The translations under genes and the position numbers were made by a program. Positions 12,861 through 25,600 of a stretch of DNA of 64,000 nucleotides are shown one piece after another. The notes beneath the pieces are model-generated. The model was not told the DNA's origin, searched no databases, and worked only from the letters and a program-made list of their open reading frames with translations. The first letter of the stretch is position 1. Every line of letters begins with the position of its first letter. Source of the stretch: Tiliqua scincoides (Eukaryota > Chordata > Lepidosauria > Squamata > Scincidae); NCBI RefSeq assembly GCF_035046505.1, contig NC_089823.1, forward strand, positions 33,900,388-33,964,387. The letters are read 5' to 3'.

Positions 12861-12950
12861 GAGCACAATCCTATGCACGTATATTCAGAAGTAAGTCCCA
12901 CTGTGTGCAATGGGACTTCTTCCCAGGAAAGTGGGTTTAGGATTGCAGCC
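12861..12950 (-). repeat. 90-bp palindromic repeat with TAA target duplication
   Basis: Exactly 90 bp, from GAGCACAATCCTATGC to TAGGATTGCAGCC, with TAA on both sides (12858-12860 and 12951-12953). Inner arms AGTAAGTCCCA and TGGGACTTCT pair. Confidence 0.8.
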
Positions 12951-13437
12951 TAAGATTAGCCACTGATGTTCTGCAGGGACAGGCAAGCTACAATGAAGAG
13001 TCAAGATTCTCAGGCTGCCAGGAGTGTGGACTGCTACAAGGATTGATCCCATTTGCAAAATGGTAGCTTAGTTTTCAATGAGCAGGAAGTCAAAGTAAAG
13101 CAGAGCCTGTTATACAGAGACAATCTTCTTTTCATATTCATCAACCTCTTCCAATTTACATAAAATCCTATACTGAGTGATGCCAGCCATAATGAAGTTG
13201 CAGTCCAAAATCGGTTCCTGAGGATTACTGATGCAGTTTATGTAGATAAAGATGATTGCCTAGTGCTGGATATCTTTAAACTGTCTTCAGCTCTTATCTT
13301 TCCTAGCTCCTTTACTGGACTGGTTGATTTCTCCTACATTTGCAGGGATCAGAGGCATGAAAGTAATGACTGGCAATATATGCAATTTCCTGTTGATGGG
13401 TTCTTTTTCACCCAAGACTCTTTGTGCATTTTTAGTC

Positions 13438-13669
13438 TCAGAGGGCCTGCCTGGTGATGGTCTCCTTTAGCTGATTCAGTTTGCCTTCCTTCAAAGCATC
13501 TCGAACAGAACAAAAGAAACTGAAGTAGTGCTGAAAGTTATGCATCATAAGCAAGACTCCAGCCAGCAACTCATTGGTCATGAGGAGGTGGTGAATGTAG
13601 GCACGACTATGATTCTGACAGCAGTAGCATGAGCAGCCATTCACTAAAGGGCCAAAGTCACCTTGGTAT
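13438..13669 (-). CDS. QTRT2: QTRT2 coding exon 8 with stop (residues 338-414)
   Basis: This terminal exon encodes [20 protein letters not shown], then [20 protein letters not shown] and [12 protein letters not shown]. The TGA stop is at 13440-13438. It carries the zinc ligands Cys350, Cys352, Cys355 and His381. The acceptor is TTCTTAG. I saw no convincing AATAAA on the minus strand within the next few hundred bases, so the 3' UTR end is undetermined. Confidence 0.95.
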
Positions 13670-16600
13670 CTAAGAAAGGAGAGAACATATTAAGGCTAAA
13701 GATATAATGCAACCCTCTAAATCTACACATTAGGCACAAGGAAGCAGCAGGTCATAGCCCTACTATAAATCATCCTAACTGCTAAGAAACAGATGTCCAC
13801 AGCATTATGACTGGCATGTTTTATTAAAACTAAAGATGGGCTTATAGGCTAAAAGCACTAAACCATTGTTCTAATGCCAGTGAGAGGACTCTGTAGACTG
13901 ATTCATACATGTTGCTATGAGCACAAGCAGGCACAAGCCACAAGATGTGTCCCCACTTCCAGGGGCCTTAAAATCTAAAAATCAACACAAGGATGACAAC
14001 TGAGTAGGGGGAGGTAGGGATAAACTAAGGAAAGAACATGTGATTATGAAATTTACATATACTTTGTCTTCGTTACAACTAAATATGGGCATAACAGCGG
14101 ACTGTGGTTCTAAAGTGAAAGTGGAAACTTAAAATCTTTTCCTTGCGTACAAGAGGTAGCTTATTCTCAGGTGCAAAAAACTATGATTTTCAGCCCAATC
14201 CTATGGATGCCTTCCGCTGACAGTGTTAGAGTTGCAACCCTTTGTCTGGTAAAGAGTTGTATGGAACCTTGGATGAGCAGGCACACAAAACAGCATACAC
14301 CAGCAGAGTTCTTTGAATGCAGTGGTTATATTTCAGAGCAAGGGTTATCACAGGTAGAGTAATCAGTAAACAGTCCTAGTCAGCACGATGAGCAGTCAGT
14401 CCATAAACATCAAATCCAAATCAGTTTTCCAAGATACACAGTCAAAGTTCATTCCATGGTCAGTAACAACATGTATATACTCACATCCAGCCTCCCAAGT
14501 TACTGGCAGCAGTTCAGTAGTCTCCTACTGCTGCACTGGAAGCTCAACAGACCAAACATTAAGTAGTTGGAGTGGCCAATCAGTATAGGCTAAGCCACAC
14601 CCAGGGTGAGGCAGTCACAGGTGTTTGCTGATCCTGCTGACTCCAGCAATCTGCACCTGTTCCTGAACCACCTTGTTGGCTGTGTTTCTGCCTTATCCAG
14701 AACATAGACCTGACAGACAGAACTAGTCTTCTGTCAGCAAAAGATGTTCTTTATTGGTACATGCAGATGTGTGAAATGTGGTCCCCAGTGCAAATGGCTG
14801 ATGACTCCACACACGTGCCACTGGAGCACCCAGCTACCATTGGAGGAGGTAAGCTGCAGCGGGGTTGAACATGTGCAGGGAGGGGGAGGATTGGGATGGG
14901 GAGAGGGACTATCGGAGAGCATGTTAGAGGAAGGCAATGATACCACCAATATCCTAAGCCGCCTTGCCATGCCCCTTTGGGTCCACATGGACTTGTTTCA
15001 GCCAAACAACTGTGCAGATCTAAGCAGAACTTCTGGGGACCATGGTATGCCACAGTAGGTAAGCAGATATTACTTTTCCATCATGTCAGGGTCCCTGGAA
15101 AGCCCGCAGCATACAGCGGAGCCAGTGCCGGCATTGCTGCATGCTATTTGCCAGTTGAAGATAGGATTGGCTGTTAATGCTATGTTTGACCTGGGTCTCT
15201 GTTTTAAACAGGCAGCAAAACAACTTGAAGTATTATTTAACAGAAGCTAAACTTTCAAAGCAAACTCCCAAATCAACATACCTTTTGTCTTTCAAACAGA
15301 TTTCAAATGAACTCATGTCTTGAGCTCCCTCACATGTTTCACTTTTTGTTTTTTGGTCCTCTTTTTTTTCTGCAGCTAGTTTACCATTCTCTATTAGAAC
15401 TGTAATAAAGTAAAGTATTTCATTAATAAGGCAAAATGAAAATAGAAAACTGGGCCCTAACCTGATATCAAGGACTTCAAGGAGATTCTTATTAGTGATA
15501 TAAACTCTTTCTGACTTTTCAAATGATACACACTGCACAGTGAATGCTTGATTTATTGGACTAATTAGGGAAAAACGTGTCAGTTACGTCAGAAGTCTGT
15601 TAAATCCAGACACCCCTTGCCACCATTCGCCTGTTAAACCCCTATCTTAGAAAGTTCCGTTGGTGCTACCACTTTGTTCTGCTCTCCAGCAGGGCACTCA
15701 AAAATGGAGAGTGTTCTGGTGGAGAAAGGAGCAGTAGCAACAATAGAGCTCTCTAGTGTAGGTAAGCACAGGAAGGAGGTCAGATGCAGGATTACCTACC
15801 TACCAGAACTCCCTCAGTCCTGGCACTGCCAGTCTCCATCCTGCCCTTGAGCAGGGTACTCTAGAAATAATTTCTTCATTCCCAAGCCTGCTGTAGGAAC
15901 GGAAAATTCTTCAGGAACTCACTGGAACACTCTATTCCTAGAACAGCCTCAGGAATGGAAACATCTCTGTTCCTAGAGTGCCCTGCTTGAGAAGCAGTGG
16001 CAATGCTGAGGGAAACCTGGAAAGTAGGTGATCCTGCCTTTCCAACATTTAACTACCTTACAAAGCTTTCTTGCTCTGTAAGGGATGGTTAACCCGTTTT
16101 TGCCCAGCCCACAGGCGTACACATTTTGTCCCTATTGCATATATGCAACATTGGGCAGAAATGGCTTAATGAACTTTTATGGATATCAGAAATTGTCTAT
16201 TCTTTTCAATGTCCACTGAACTCTGTTAACTGGAGGTTTTACTTTACAGTGTGGCCAAGTAAAGTGAGGCGATTCAAGAAGTAATAAGACAGATGGAAGG
16301 AAAGTAAACTAATCTTGTTAGCGTCAGATAGCTGTGCTTTTGTTACTTTACTGTCTTCTTTGTTTTCCCAAAATACACTATGAAATTCCTTACTGCCTAA
16401 ACTGCACTTAGTAGACTGAAACAGCTGCCTAATTGGCAGACTTATTTTTATTATGACAATTTACAAGAAATCTGTATCTAAGCCACACTCCATGTTTGCA
16501 CTGACAGGATGTCAGACTGCTGAAAGGATTTAAATCAGAAAGTTTAAGCTGTCAGAGAACAGTTATGTTATAGAAGACAGATTTATGTTTCAGCAGGCTG

Positions 16601-19600
16601 AAATCTTCACAAAATCATGGGGGTGGAGTGGAGAACTCCCTCCATTCTCTGGAAATCTTGCAGCTAGACTGGAGTTTTCTGGGGAAAAAACTTATTTGCT
16701 AGTTCCAGCATACATTACTGGAAAGGATGGAGAGAGATTCTGCAGCTTGTCTTATGAAAGAGGACAAAAGAGAAGAGTCCTCCCCCTTTGCACCTTAAAA
16801 TCTATATCACTTGTCACATTGTAAGGAAGACTTCTGAAAAATGTGATAAAAGATATACTTGTCTGGTTTGAATTACCCAGGCATGAAGAACACTAAGATG
16901 AAGCCATTAAGAAAACCATCAGCTGCCTTACTGTTGCCTTAATCTTCGCACTTGCCCTGTATGTGAGTGACAGTCACTCAGCCTTGTTGAAAATCTTTTG
17001 ATGAAGAGAAAGTTCCTTGTCTGTCTGAAAAACTTCATCTTTGCAATAAAAAAACAAGACTGTTATGAGTGACTTGCATTAATGCATGTAGTTTTTTAGG
17101 GAGGAACTCAGTAAGGTGAAGCTGACAAGGAAAAGTATAGTTCAGGAACTGGCTTGGCTACCAACTAAATGGGGGAAAAGAGAAGAATTACCTTAACATA
17201 GATAATGTATGTGAAATATTTTGCATACTCAAAAAGTGCTACACAAAAGCTGAGCATTGTTAATTATTATCCAGAAGAAATGCCCAACAAAACAAGAACT
17301 GAGAAAAACCATTGTACCCAAAATATAGGATGAAAAGTTAAATGAACCTGACTAAAGCCACAGCAAGTTCACTGTGGTGACATTTTTCTCTTCAGCTATT
17401 GCAGCATCTACAAGAGAACTGAATGGGCAAGCACTCACCCTGTCCTTATGGTACGTGTAGAGGTGGGACCTCACCTTTCAGGAAAGAAGAGATAAGCACT
17501 AGTTTCCTGGCTAAGGGCCAAATCCTATCCAATTTTCCAATGCCAGTACAGCCACAATGCAACCCTGGGGTAAGGGAACAAAGAAGCCCTTGTGACTGCC
17601 CACCCACAACAGGTTGCCGTGCACACCCCATTAGCACAACTGCATCAGCACCGGAAAGTTGGATAGGATTGGGCCCTAAAGCACAGAATTTTCTAAAGCA
17701 AGTTTTACACATGTGCAGATCCCATTTGTGACTACAGATCGTGAAGACACACGACTACCTGCTGTTTCAGGATCCAGATGATAATTGTAGCTGAATGACA
17801 AGGCACAGCCTCGCTCTGTCACCTGATAAGGGAAACAACTCTCAAAAACATCCACCCCTCTTTCAACGCACTCCAGCACCAAATCAGGCCTGCCAATACC
17901 ATGGATGAGTCTGTAGGAAATATGAAGATAAAACACAGTTTCAATCTAGTTATTCTCTTTCTCTGTCTTTCTTGAGATATATAACATGACTTGCCAGAAG
18001 TACCTTAAAATTTAATATACTTACAATTAAAATATCACAAAATTAAATTGAATATAAAATTACGTGTGTGTGTAATTCTTTTATTACAATTATACAAAAT
18101 TGTATACACATAATTATAGCCAATCCTAAACACGTGAATGGACTTGGAACTTGACCTCCCTAACATATCTTAATAGTTAAGGCAGTGGATTGTTAGCACG
18201 ACTACAAGACCCTCTGAGAAATCAGAAATGTTCAGGTTGCCTTCATTTCACTGCCTTATGCTTGACTTCCTTGCTATTTAGCAAATAGGCATAAAAAACA
18301 GAGATGGGAGACAATGACACCTCTCAGAGTGGAGGATGCATGAAAGCACACCTACTTCCTATCCTTTGGGGACCTGTCATTAAAAATAAAAAAAAACTGG
18401 CATTGGCTTCTTGCATATTTCTTCTTCATGCCCTCCATATCATAGAGTTCATTTCACCCAAAGTAATTGTTTTCAACAGCATTTTCCCCAAAAGCCAGCA
18501 CTAAAACATCCCCTTGAGACTTGAAAATGCAGCTGGATTCACCCATGCTTCTTATGTTATTATCAGCAATAGTAATGGTAGGCTCCAAATTCAGCTGTCA
18601 GTTTTGTCAAAGGTTGGGGAGGTGAAAAAACAGCAGTTCTGCTTTCCCGCAGGAATAATGATTGTGCTGACAATTGTAGAAGCTAATCTAGGTCAACAAA
18701 TTTAGCAGATGATGAGAAAATACACATTGAAGTAGTAACAAGTTGTCATTTGTCCAAAATAATTTTTCTGATCATAATTAAACTCTGGCCCTAGAAAACT
18801 CAGAGAATGAGTTATATTTTAAAGTTTCCAAGATATGAAAATGCTATTCAGTTCACAAAGCAATTACACAAGCAATTAACAACTGCAGCTCCTTAACTGC
18901 AATTCTTGTAGCAGCAATCAAGGTTACTCTTTGCTAAAAACAAGCTGCTGTCTGTCAAAATTTGACAGGCACATTTTTCTTCCCTCCATTACTATTGTTG
19001 CCACTAGCCATTTCCATTCTAAGCCAAGTGCTACAGGGAGAAGGGAGACGAAGGAGGGAAGGTGGGTTCAGTAGATTTCATGCTTTAAGAATTGGTCACT
19101 TGTGTTTAATAAAGTTGCCCAAGTTAAACCCAAGTGCAGTCTAGTGTCTTTGCTAGGGAGCTGAGAGGGTCAATAGGATGTCAGATGCAGGGGAGTGGCA
19201 GCACAATGCAAGTATCTTGTGTGCTCCCTGAGGCATCTGGTGGGCTGCTATGAGATACAGGAAACTGGACTAGATGGACCCTGGGCCTGATCCAGGAGGG
19301 CTCTTCTTATGTTCTTAAGGGAGGAAGAAGTGCAGCTTGTGAAGAGGAGGCTGACGCAGTTGACCTGCAGGTTTTGGGGTGCTCATGCAATTGATGCCTA
19401 CTGAAGGGAATGCCTACTGTGTGCAGATTGCAGATAGAAGTGATGCTTGGTAGCCAGATGTGAATACAGAGCACTGACAGAAAAGATGCTTCTAAGGAAA
19501 GATGCTAAGGATAGAAGATGCTTCTAAGTAACTCTGGGCCAGGGTGTGGTGACTGAGGGAGGCAGCATTAGAGGGTGAATGCTGGTCGAGGGAGGACTGG

Positions 19601-22600
19601 AGGATGTGGGTGGCATGATCATTATAGTTAAGCCAGACTGGTCACTGCCCATTTTAAGATAACAGTGGTTATGCACTGCTCCACAGGGTGGGGGGGGGGG
19701 GGAAATTAGAGGGAACAGTGCATGGCAGAGTGGTGCTGCTGAAAGGGCAGCAGAAATAATTGGACTCTCCCATATCTTAAAAGTATGCTTGAGATGTGCA
19801 TGTTTTCTCCTTAGCCATTTACATAAGAACATAAGAAGAGCCCCGCTGGATCAGGCCAAGGGCCCATCTAGTCCAGCTTTCTGTATCTCACAGTGGCCCA
19901 CCAAATGCCCGAGGGAGCACACAAGACAACAGACACAACCTGTGTCTTGGTGCCCTCCCCTGCATCTGGCAATCAGAGGCAGTTTGCCTCTAAAACCAAG
20001 AGCTTACACATACCTACTTACTATGACTTGTAACCCATGATGAACTTTTCCTCCAGAAATTTGTCCAATCCGCTCTTAAAGGCATCCAGGTAAGATGCCA
20101 TCACTACATCCTGTGGCAAGGAGTTCCACAAACTAATTACACGCTGGGTAAAGAAATATTTTCTTCTGTCTGTCCTAACTCTCCCAACACTCAACTTTCG
20201 TGGATATCCCCTGGTTCTGGTGTTATGTGAGATGGAAAAGATAGTTTCTATGTGAGAACTAAGTGCTTGTTTCTGGTCATCGCCTGCTTAATGATGTCAG
20301 TTCCTGCTTAATGACGTCACTTTCAGCCCTCAGCAGGCACAATGGATACTAACTTTGGCCTGCTGAATGAAATGAGTTTGACACCCCCCCCCCCCGCTCT
20401 AAGCACACTGCGTGAATGAAGAGCTAAGAGGGTAGTTAAATGGGGCAGAAAACCTCACGATCCTCCGCACTGCCTATCTGGAGTTACGGCATCCCTAAGC
20501 CAACCTAGCTGCTTGAATGCTCCAGGTAATGGGGGCACTGCAACATGGAATGCTGTACATAAGGTCCTATTAGATCAGTGATTTTCAACCTTTTTCATCT
20601 CACAGCACACTGACAAGACACTAAAATGGTCACGGCAACTTTTTTAACAGCTGCCTTGGCACACCATCCCCCATTGGCCCGACTAATAAATAAATAAACC
20701 ACGGCACAGTGGTTGAAAATGGATATATTAGATACTTGTGACATCAGTGGTAATGAGCGATGTAACTCTATTCACATATGCTTGCATGTGGACAAACATA
20801 CACCTCTACTATTTTGTGACTTTCACATTTTTGCCACTCCTTTAGAGACTTTGTTTTTCTCCTCTATACCACTAAATTGCAGGGGTATTCATGTAGTCCT
20901 TAAAAATAAAAAAATAAAACAAAAAATATACCTGCAAGGCTACCCCTTTCCCTGCAATTCCCTAGACCTTTCCAACTTTTTATTTTCTTTGAAAGATATG
21001 CTCTGCCTGCTTTCCAGTACTGCAAACACACTTCTCTTGGGGGAAAGAGGAAGTTTATTCAAAAACTGCCAAGAGAGATTTCTGCATTTTTATTATCTCA
21101 ATAAGCCCTTCGAGTGATCTTATTCTACAGACTGCAGAGATAACAACATTAGAAGCACTCTGCTGAAAAAGAGGAGTTATTTGAAGTCAAAGCAACACAA
21201 TTCCCAAATGCAACAAAGTTTGATCTCTAAATTACAAGCAAATGCAAAACAATTCTCTCTTCTTTTACATATTTAGGAAGTTGGACATGAAATTACTGGA
21301 AACATAGAAGCTGTTCATTTGCACTGTGAAGAGGTCTGTCCTACCAAACCTCCTACCAGGAGACACTGAACAGGAGCATCATTATTTGGGTGACACTAGA
21401 TACTTAGAGCACAGTCCACAGTGCTCGTTGTGCATGCGCAGGCCCCCTGAGCTGGCCTAAGAGTGTCACAAACTTCCCACAAAACATATTCATGGCTCCT
21501 TTAGAGAAAGTTTTATAAGCTGGATCCACGCCTGGATGGAGTAAATTCATGCCAGCTGAGGCAGGCCAGCGTAGGGGGTGGGAGAGGTGGCAGGAGTGCA
21601 GAATGGAGGCAGGAGGGGGCTTTTTTGGCAGGGGAGGATGGGCCAGGAGGAGGATTGTGCCCAAGAGGGGGCGTGGGATTGGCCACAGAAGTGCAGGCTG
21701 AATCCTAACCCCCATTCCTGACCTGATCAGCCTTACAGGAGCTGCTTGGATTTGCACTAGCAAAATTGCTAATTGAAAAGAAAAATTGGCAAAGATCCAA
21801 GTAGCCCCATAGGACTGGCTGGCACACTGCACAGCGTAAGGGAAAAAATATCCCCTTCCTCTGAGTTGTCCTCCAGCTAGCACCTACCTCATGCTGGATA
21901 GAATGCAAGCAATAGCTGTTCCAGTGCAAGTTAGGATTGGCCTTTTAGAAAGGTATGTCAATCTGCAAAGTCCTGAGCCTACCTATACCCAAAATGTCCA
22001 GTTTGGAAATATGCTAATTTCTATCAGTACAACCAACAAGTTATCATACAGGCCTGATAGCAAGAATAGGCCTGTATGAATATGTTATCATATGATAACA
22101 TATGAACAGGTTATCATAAGAATATGTTATCAAGATACTTAGTTTTGAAAATGTGTTGAGACAGTGCTATTTAATCAATTATGTGCACACTACTGCTAAC
22201 TAGTGTTAATTAGTACTAATATACTAATACTATTTCTTTCACCACACCACACTGGAAAGGATGCCCACACAATCTGTATCCTGTTGTAGATTTAAGTCTT
22301 GTTGCCTTCACAGAAATCACTAAAACAAATTCAGTGGCTGTTTTGAGACACAGTTAAGAACTCAATGAGTCAAACTATATATTACAGTAAACGCATCATT
22401 GGTCCTGATGTGCTTAATGTTTCTTTACAAAAGAAAAGTCATTTGGGGGAAGGGGCTGATCAAGTTCAGGGCACAGCATGGAGAATTTTAATCCTTCCAC
22501 ATTGGTTCCAATGGCTGTTTGCCTAAAAGGAAATCTGCAGATGCTAATGGGTTTTTCCCTCTTAGATGAATTAGCTGTCAGCGGGGGGGGGGGGGGGGGG

Positions 22601-25600
22601 GAGAAGGACTCATGGATTGTGATCCCAGTGGAAGCTACGGTGCACTGCCCTATGCCATGGTCCAGATATGGCTCAAGAATCCTGGCAGCTGTTATTTAGC
22701 AAACAAATGTTAAGCATGTAGGATGCATTTATTGTGATGTGTAGTTGGCCATAAGCTTTCTCCCTAGAAAACAGGCAGGTTTGTGAAGAGTAAAACTGAG
22801 TTTGGGTTCAGTTGTGAAGAGACTATGAAGTTGAAAGGCAGGGAACTAGCCAAGCCTTTTTCTAATGATGCAGAAAGTTTTAGTGTAAGTGATCAACATT
22901 TGATTTTCAGCACCAAATAATACTATGTTCCCTGACATGTGAAAGGGCAAGTGTGTTCTGGAAATTTATATAGAAATGGTCCACAAATGGTTCTGATAAA
23001 AATTATACTTATCTCTGACCTTGGTTTATCTTCTGGCAGCACTGCTGAAACTGAGGACAAGAGCTCCAACTTTGTCTCCTTGGCCATGGCATCTCCCTGA
23101 AAGCCATCCAGCAGGAAGCCAGCCACAGGTCGCTTGGCAGTCTCTTTAGCTGACCTCAGCCTCTCCTCCAACACGTCCCCACCTTCGATAACCCCAATCA
23201 TCATGCTCTCTTGCAATTCCTGGTTTGGGAGAAAGAGATAAATAGGCTCTTTAGCTCCACTGTACCCTGGCGCAGATGAATGATTTAAAATATCTTCCTT
23301 GCGAGGGTTGTTGCACCATATTTGTGACCAGTACAACAACAACAACAACAACCACCACCACATGAATAGGGTGTGATTCTTAGACAAGAGTTTCAATATA
23401 CACAATGTACGTATATACATAATAGTCAGGCTCACATGAATCAACAAACCATCAGTTGCTGCAAGGAGCTCTGAGCCCGTGAGCCTACATGATACACAAT
23501 TCTTATTAGTTAATTGATAGCTCCAGATATAAGAGTAGGTATTCTCCATGGCTCCAATTATGGCTGGAGTAGAGTGTATGTATTGCACTGGGATTTTTAT
23601 TTTCCTATATTTTTACTGTTGTGGTACTTCTTGTAAGCTGCCTCAATTTTGAAAAGGCAGCGATATAAACATTTTAAATACCCAAAAGGAATGCAGTTGG
23701 TTCATATCTTATGTGCACTTATGTGAACTTGGTCAAAAAAAAGTAATGAAAATAAGAGAGAAAAAAGTTTAAATAGTGCATGCAGTTCAGTCCACCATTC
23801 CATTCCAAGTCTTGGAGCAAGTTTGAAATGGGAGAATGAAGTTGCTGTTCCTTTAGTCTCAAGTGTGTCTCTCGTACTAGCAGTTGGCAACCTTCAGTCT
23901 CGAAAGACTATGGTATTGCGCTCTGAATGGTGGTTCTGGAACAGCGTGTAGTGTGGCTGAAAAGGCCAATTTGGGAGTGACAATCCCTTCCACACTGGGA
24001 GCAAGTGCAGTCTGTCCCTGGTCAGTTTCCCTGGCTATGGGCCTTCCTTCTTTGCCTCTTTGCCTCAGTCTGTTAGCCAAGTGTCTCTCATACTATGATT
24101 TTAGTTTTTAAAGGGGCACTATTTTTTATTTTTATTATTATATAATTTATTATTATCATTTTATATATTATATTTATTTAATAATTATTATTATTTTATT
24201 TATTTTTATTATTTATTGTATATTATTATTTAAGAATAATTTATTAAGTAGTTTTGACTGTACATGTTTTTGACTTTACATGCTAATTTCAGAACATTAT
24301 TTTCATGTACGGTTAGCGGTCACTATACAGGTACAGCCTCTTTATTTGCAATATTTTTAACCACGAATCTGACTCAATGCAGGTCCCTAAGACCTGCGTG
24401 GAGCCAGACCTGGCCCCACCTGAGCCCTCCGGAGGTGCTTCTGAGGCCCGTGGAGGCTGCATGCAGCCTCCACGGTCCTCACAATGGCCACCGGAGGTCA
24501 TAGAGAGGCACTTCTGGTTTTTGGCCGAAAACCAGAAGTGCCTCTCTGGGACCTCCAGAGGCCATACGGAGACCTGTAGAGGCTGCGCACAGCCTCCATG
24601 GTACTCATAAGAGCCTCTGGAGGCTTTCAGGGGCCTTTCTGAGGCCCGTGGAGGCTGCACGCGGCCTGCGCAGGCCTTGGAAAGGCCTCCGGAGATCCTA
24701 GGGAGGCACTTCCGCTTTTTGGACAAAAACCAGAAGTGCCTCTCTAGGACCTCTGGAGGCCTTTCCAAGGCCTGTGGAGGCTACGCGCAACCTCCACAGG
24801 CCTCAGAAGCGTCTCTGGAGGCAACTGGAGCACAGCTCTAGTCACCTCTGGTGAACTGGCCTCTGACGCTTTCAGAGGCCTTTCCGAGGCCCATGGAGGT
24901 GTGGAGCCTCCACAGGCCTCAGAACAGCTCCAGACACGACCAGAGGAAGGCTCCAGTTGTGTTTGGAGCTGGGTGGAGCCCAAATTTCACATGACTTGGT
25001 TCCACACGAAATTTAGTATTCGCGTGGGTTCCAGAAATGGAACCCTCGCGAATAACGAGGCTCCACCTGTACACAGTTTCTGACACAGAAATTAGGGCCC
25101 AAACCTGTCCAACTTTCCAGCACCAGTGCAGCCACACTATAGCCACAAGGTAAGGGAACAAATGATCCCATACCTTGAAGAAGACTCTGACTCTCCCCCC
25201 ACTGCAGGATGCAGCACATGCCCCATGGGTACAGCTGCACCAGTCCTGGAAAATTAGGCCCTGCGTTTCCATGTGAGAATGTACAATGTGGCACCAATTA
25301 GCATAAATGATGTACTTATTTTTGGTGGAAATAGTAAGTTTCTCTTAACAAACTGGCTTTTGGTTGCAATGCAGAGCACCAGAATATTGAGACTTAAAAT
25401 AATCTGTACTGTGGAGTATAAAACTGCACTAATATAACAGAAGGAGATTAAGTCTTACTTTTAGTCCTAACAAATGCAAGTAAAGAGTGAAGAATGTGGG
25501 AGAGGATGCAAGGGCACCATAAACAGGTTTATTTATTTATTTCGCGTATGGCATATAATACATGGACTTATATAACAATTGAACTAGATCAAATATTAAT

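Noticed and set aside
1-13437. DRD3 or another gene expected downstream of QTRT2
   Set aside because: No receptor-like or other conserved coding exon was seen; the human gap here is also large.
22923-23588. 221-residue minus-strand frame taken as one exon
   Set aside because: Only 23219-23020 is exon; the rest is intron read-through on both sides of good splice sites.
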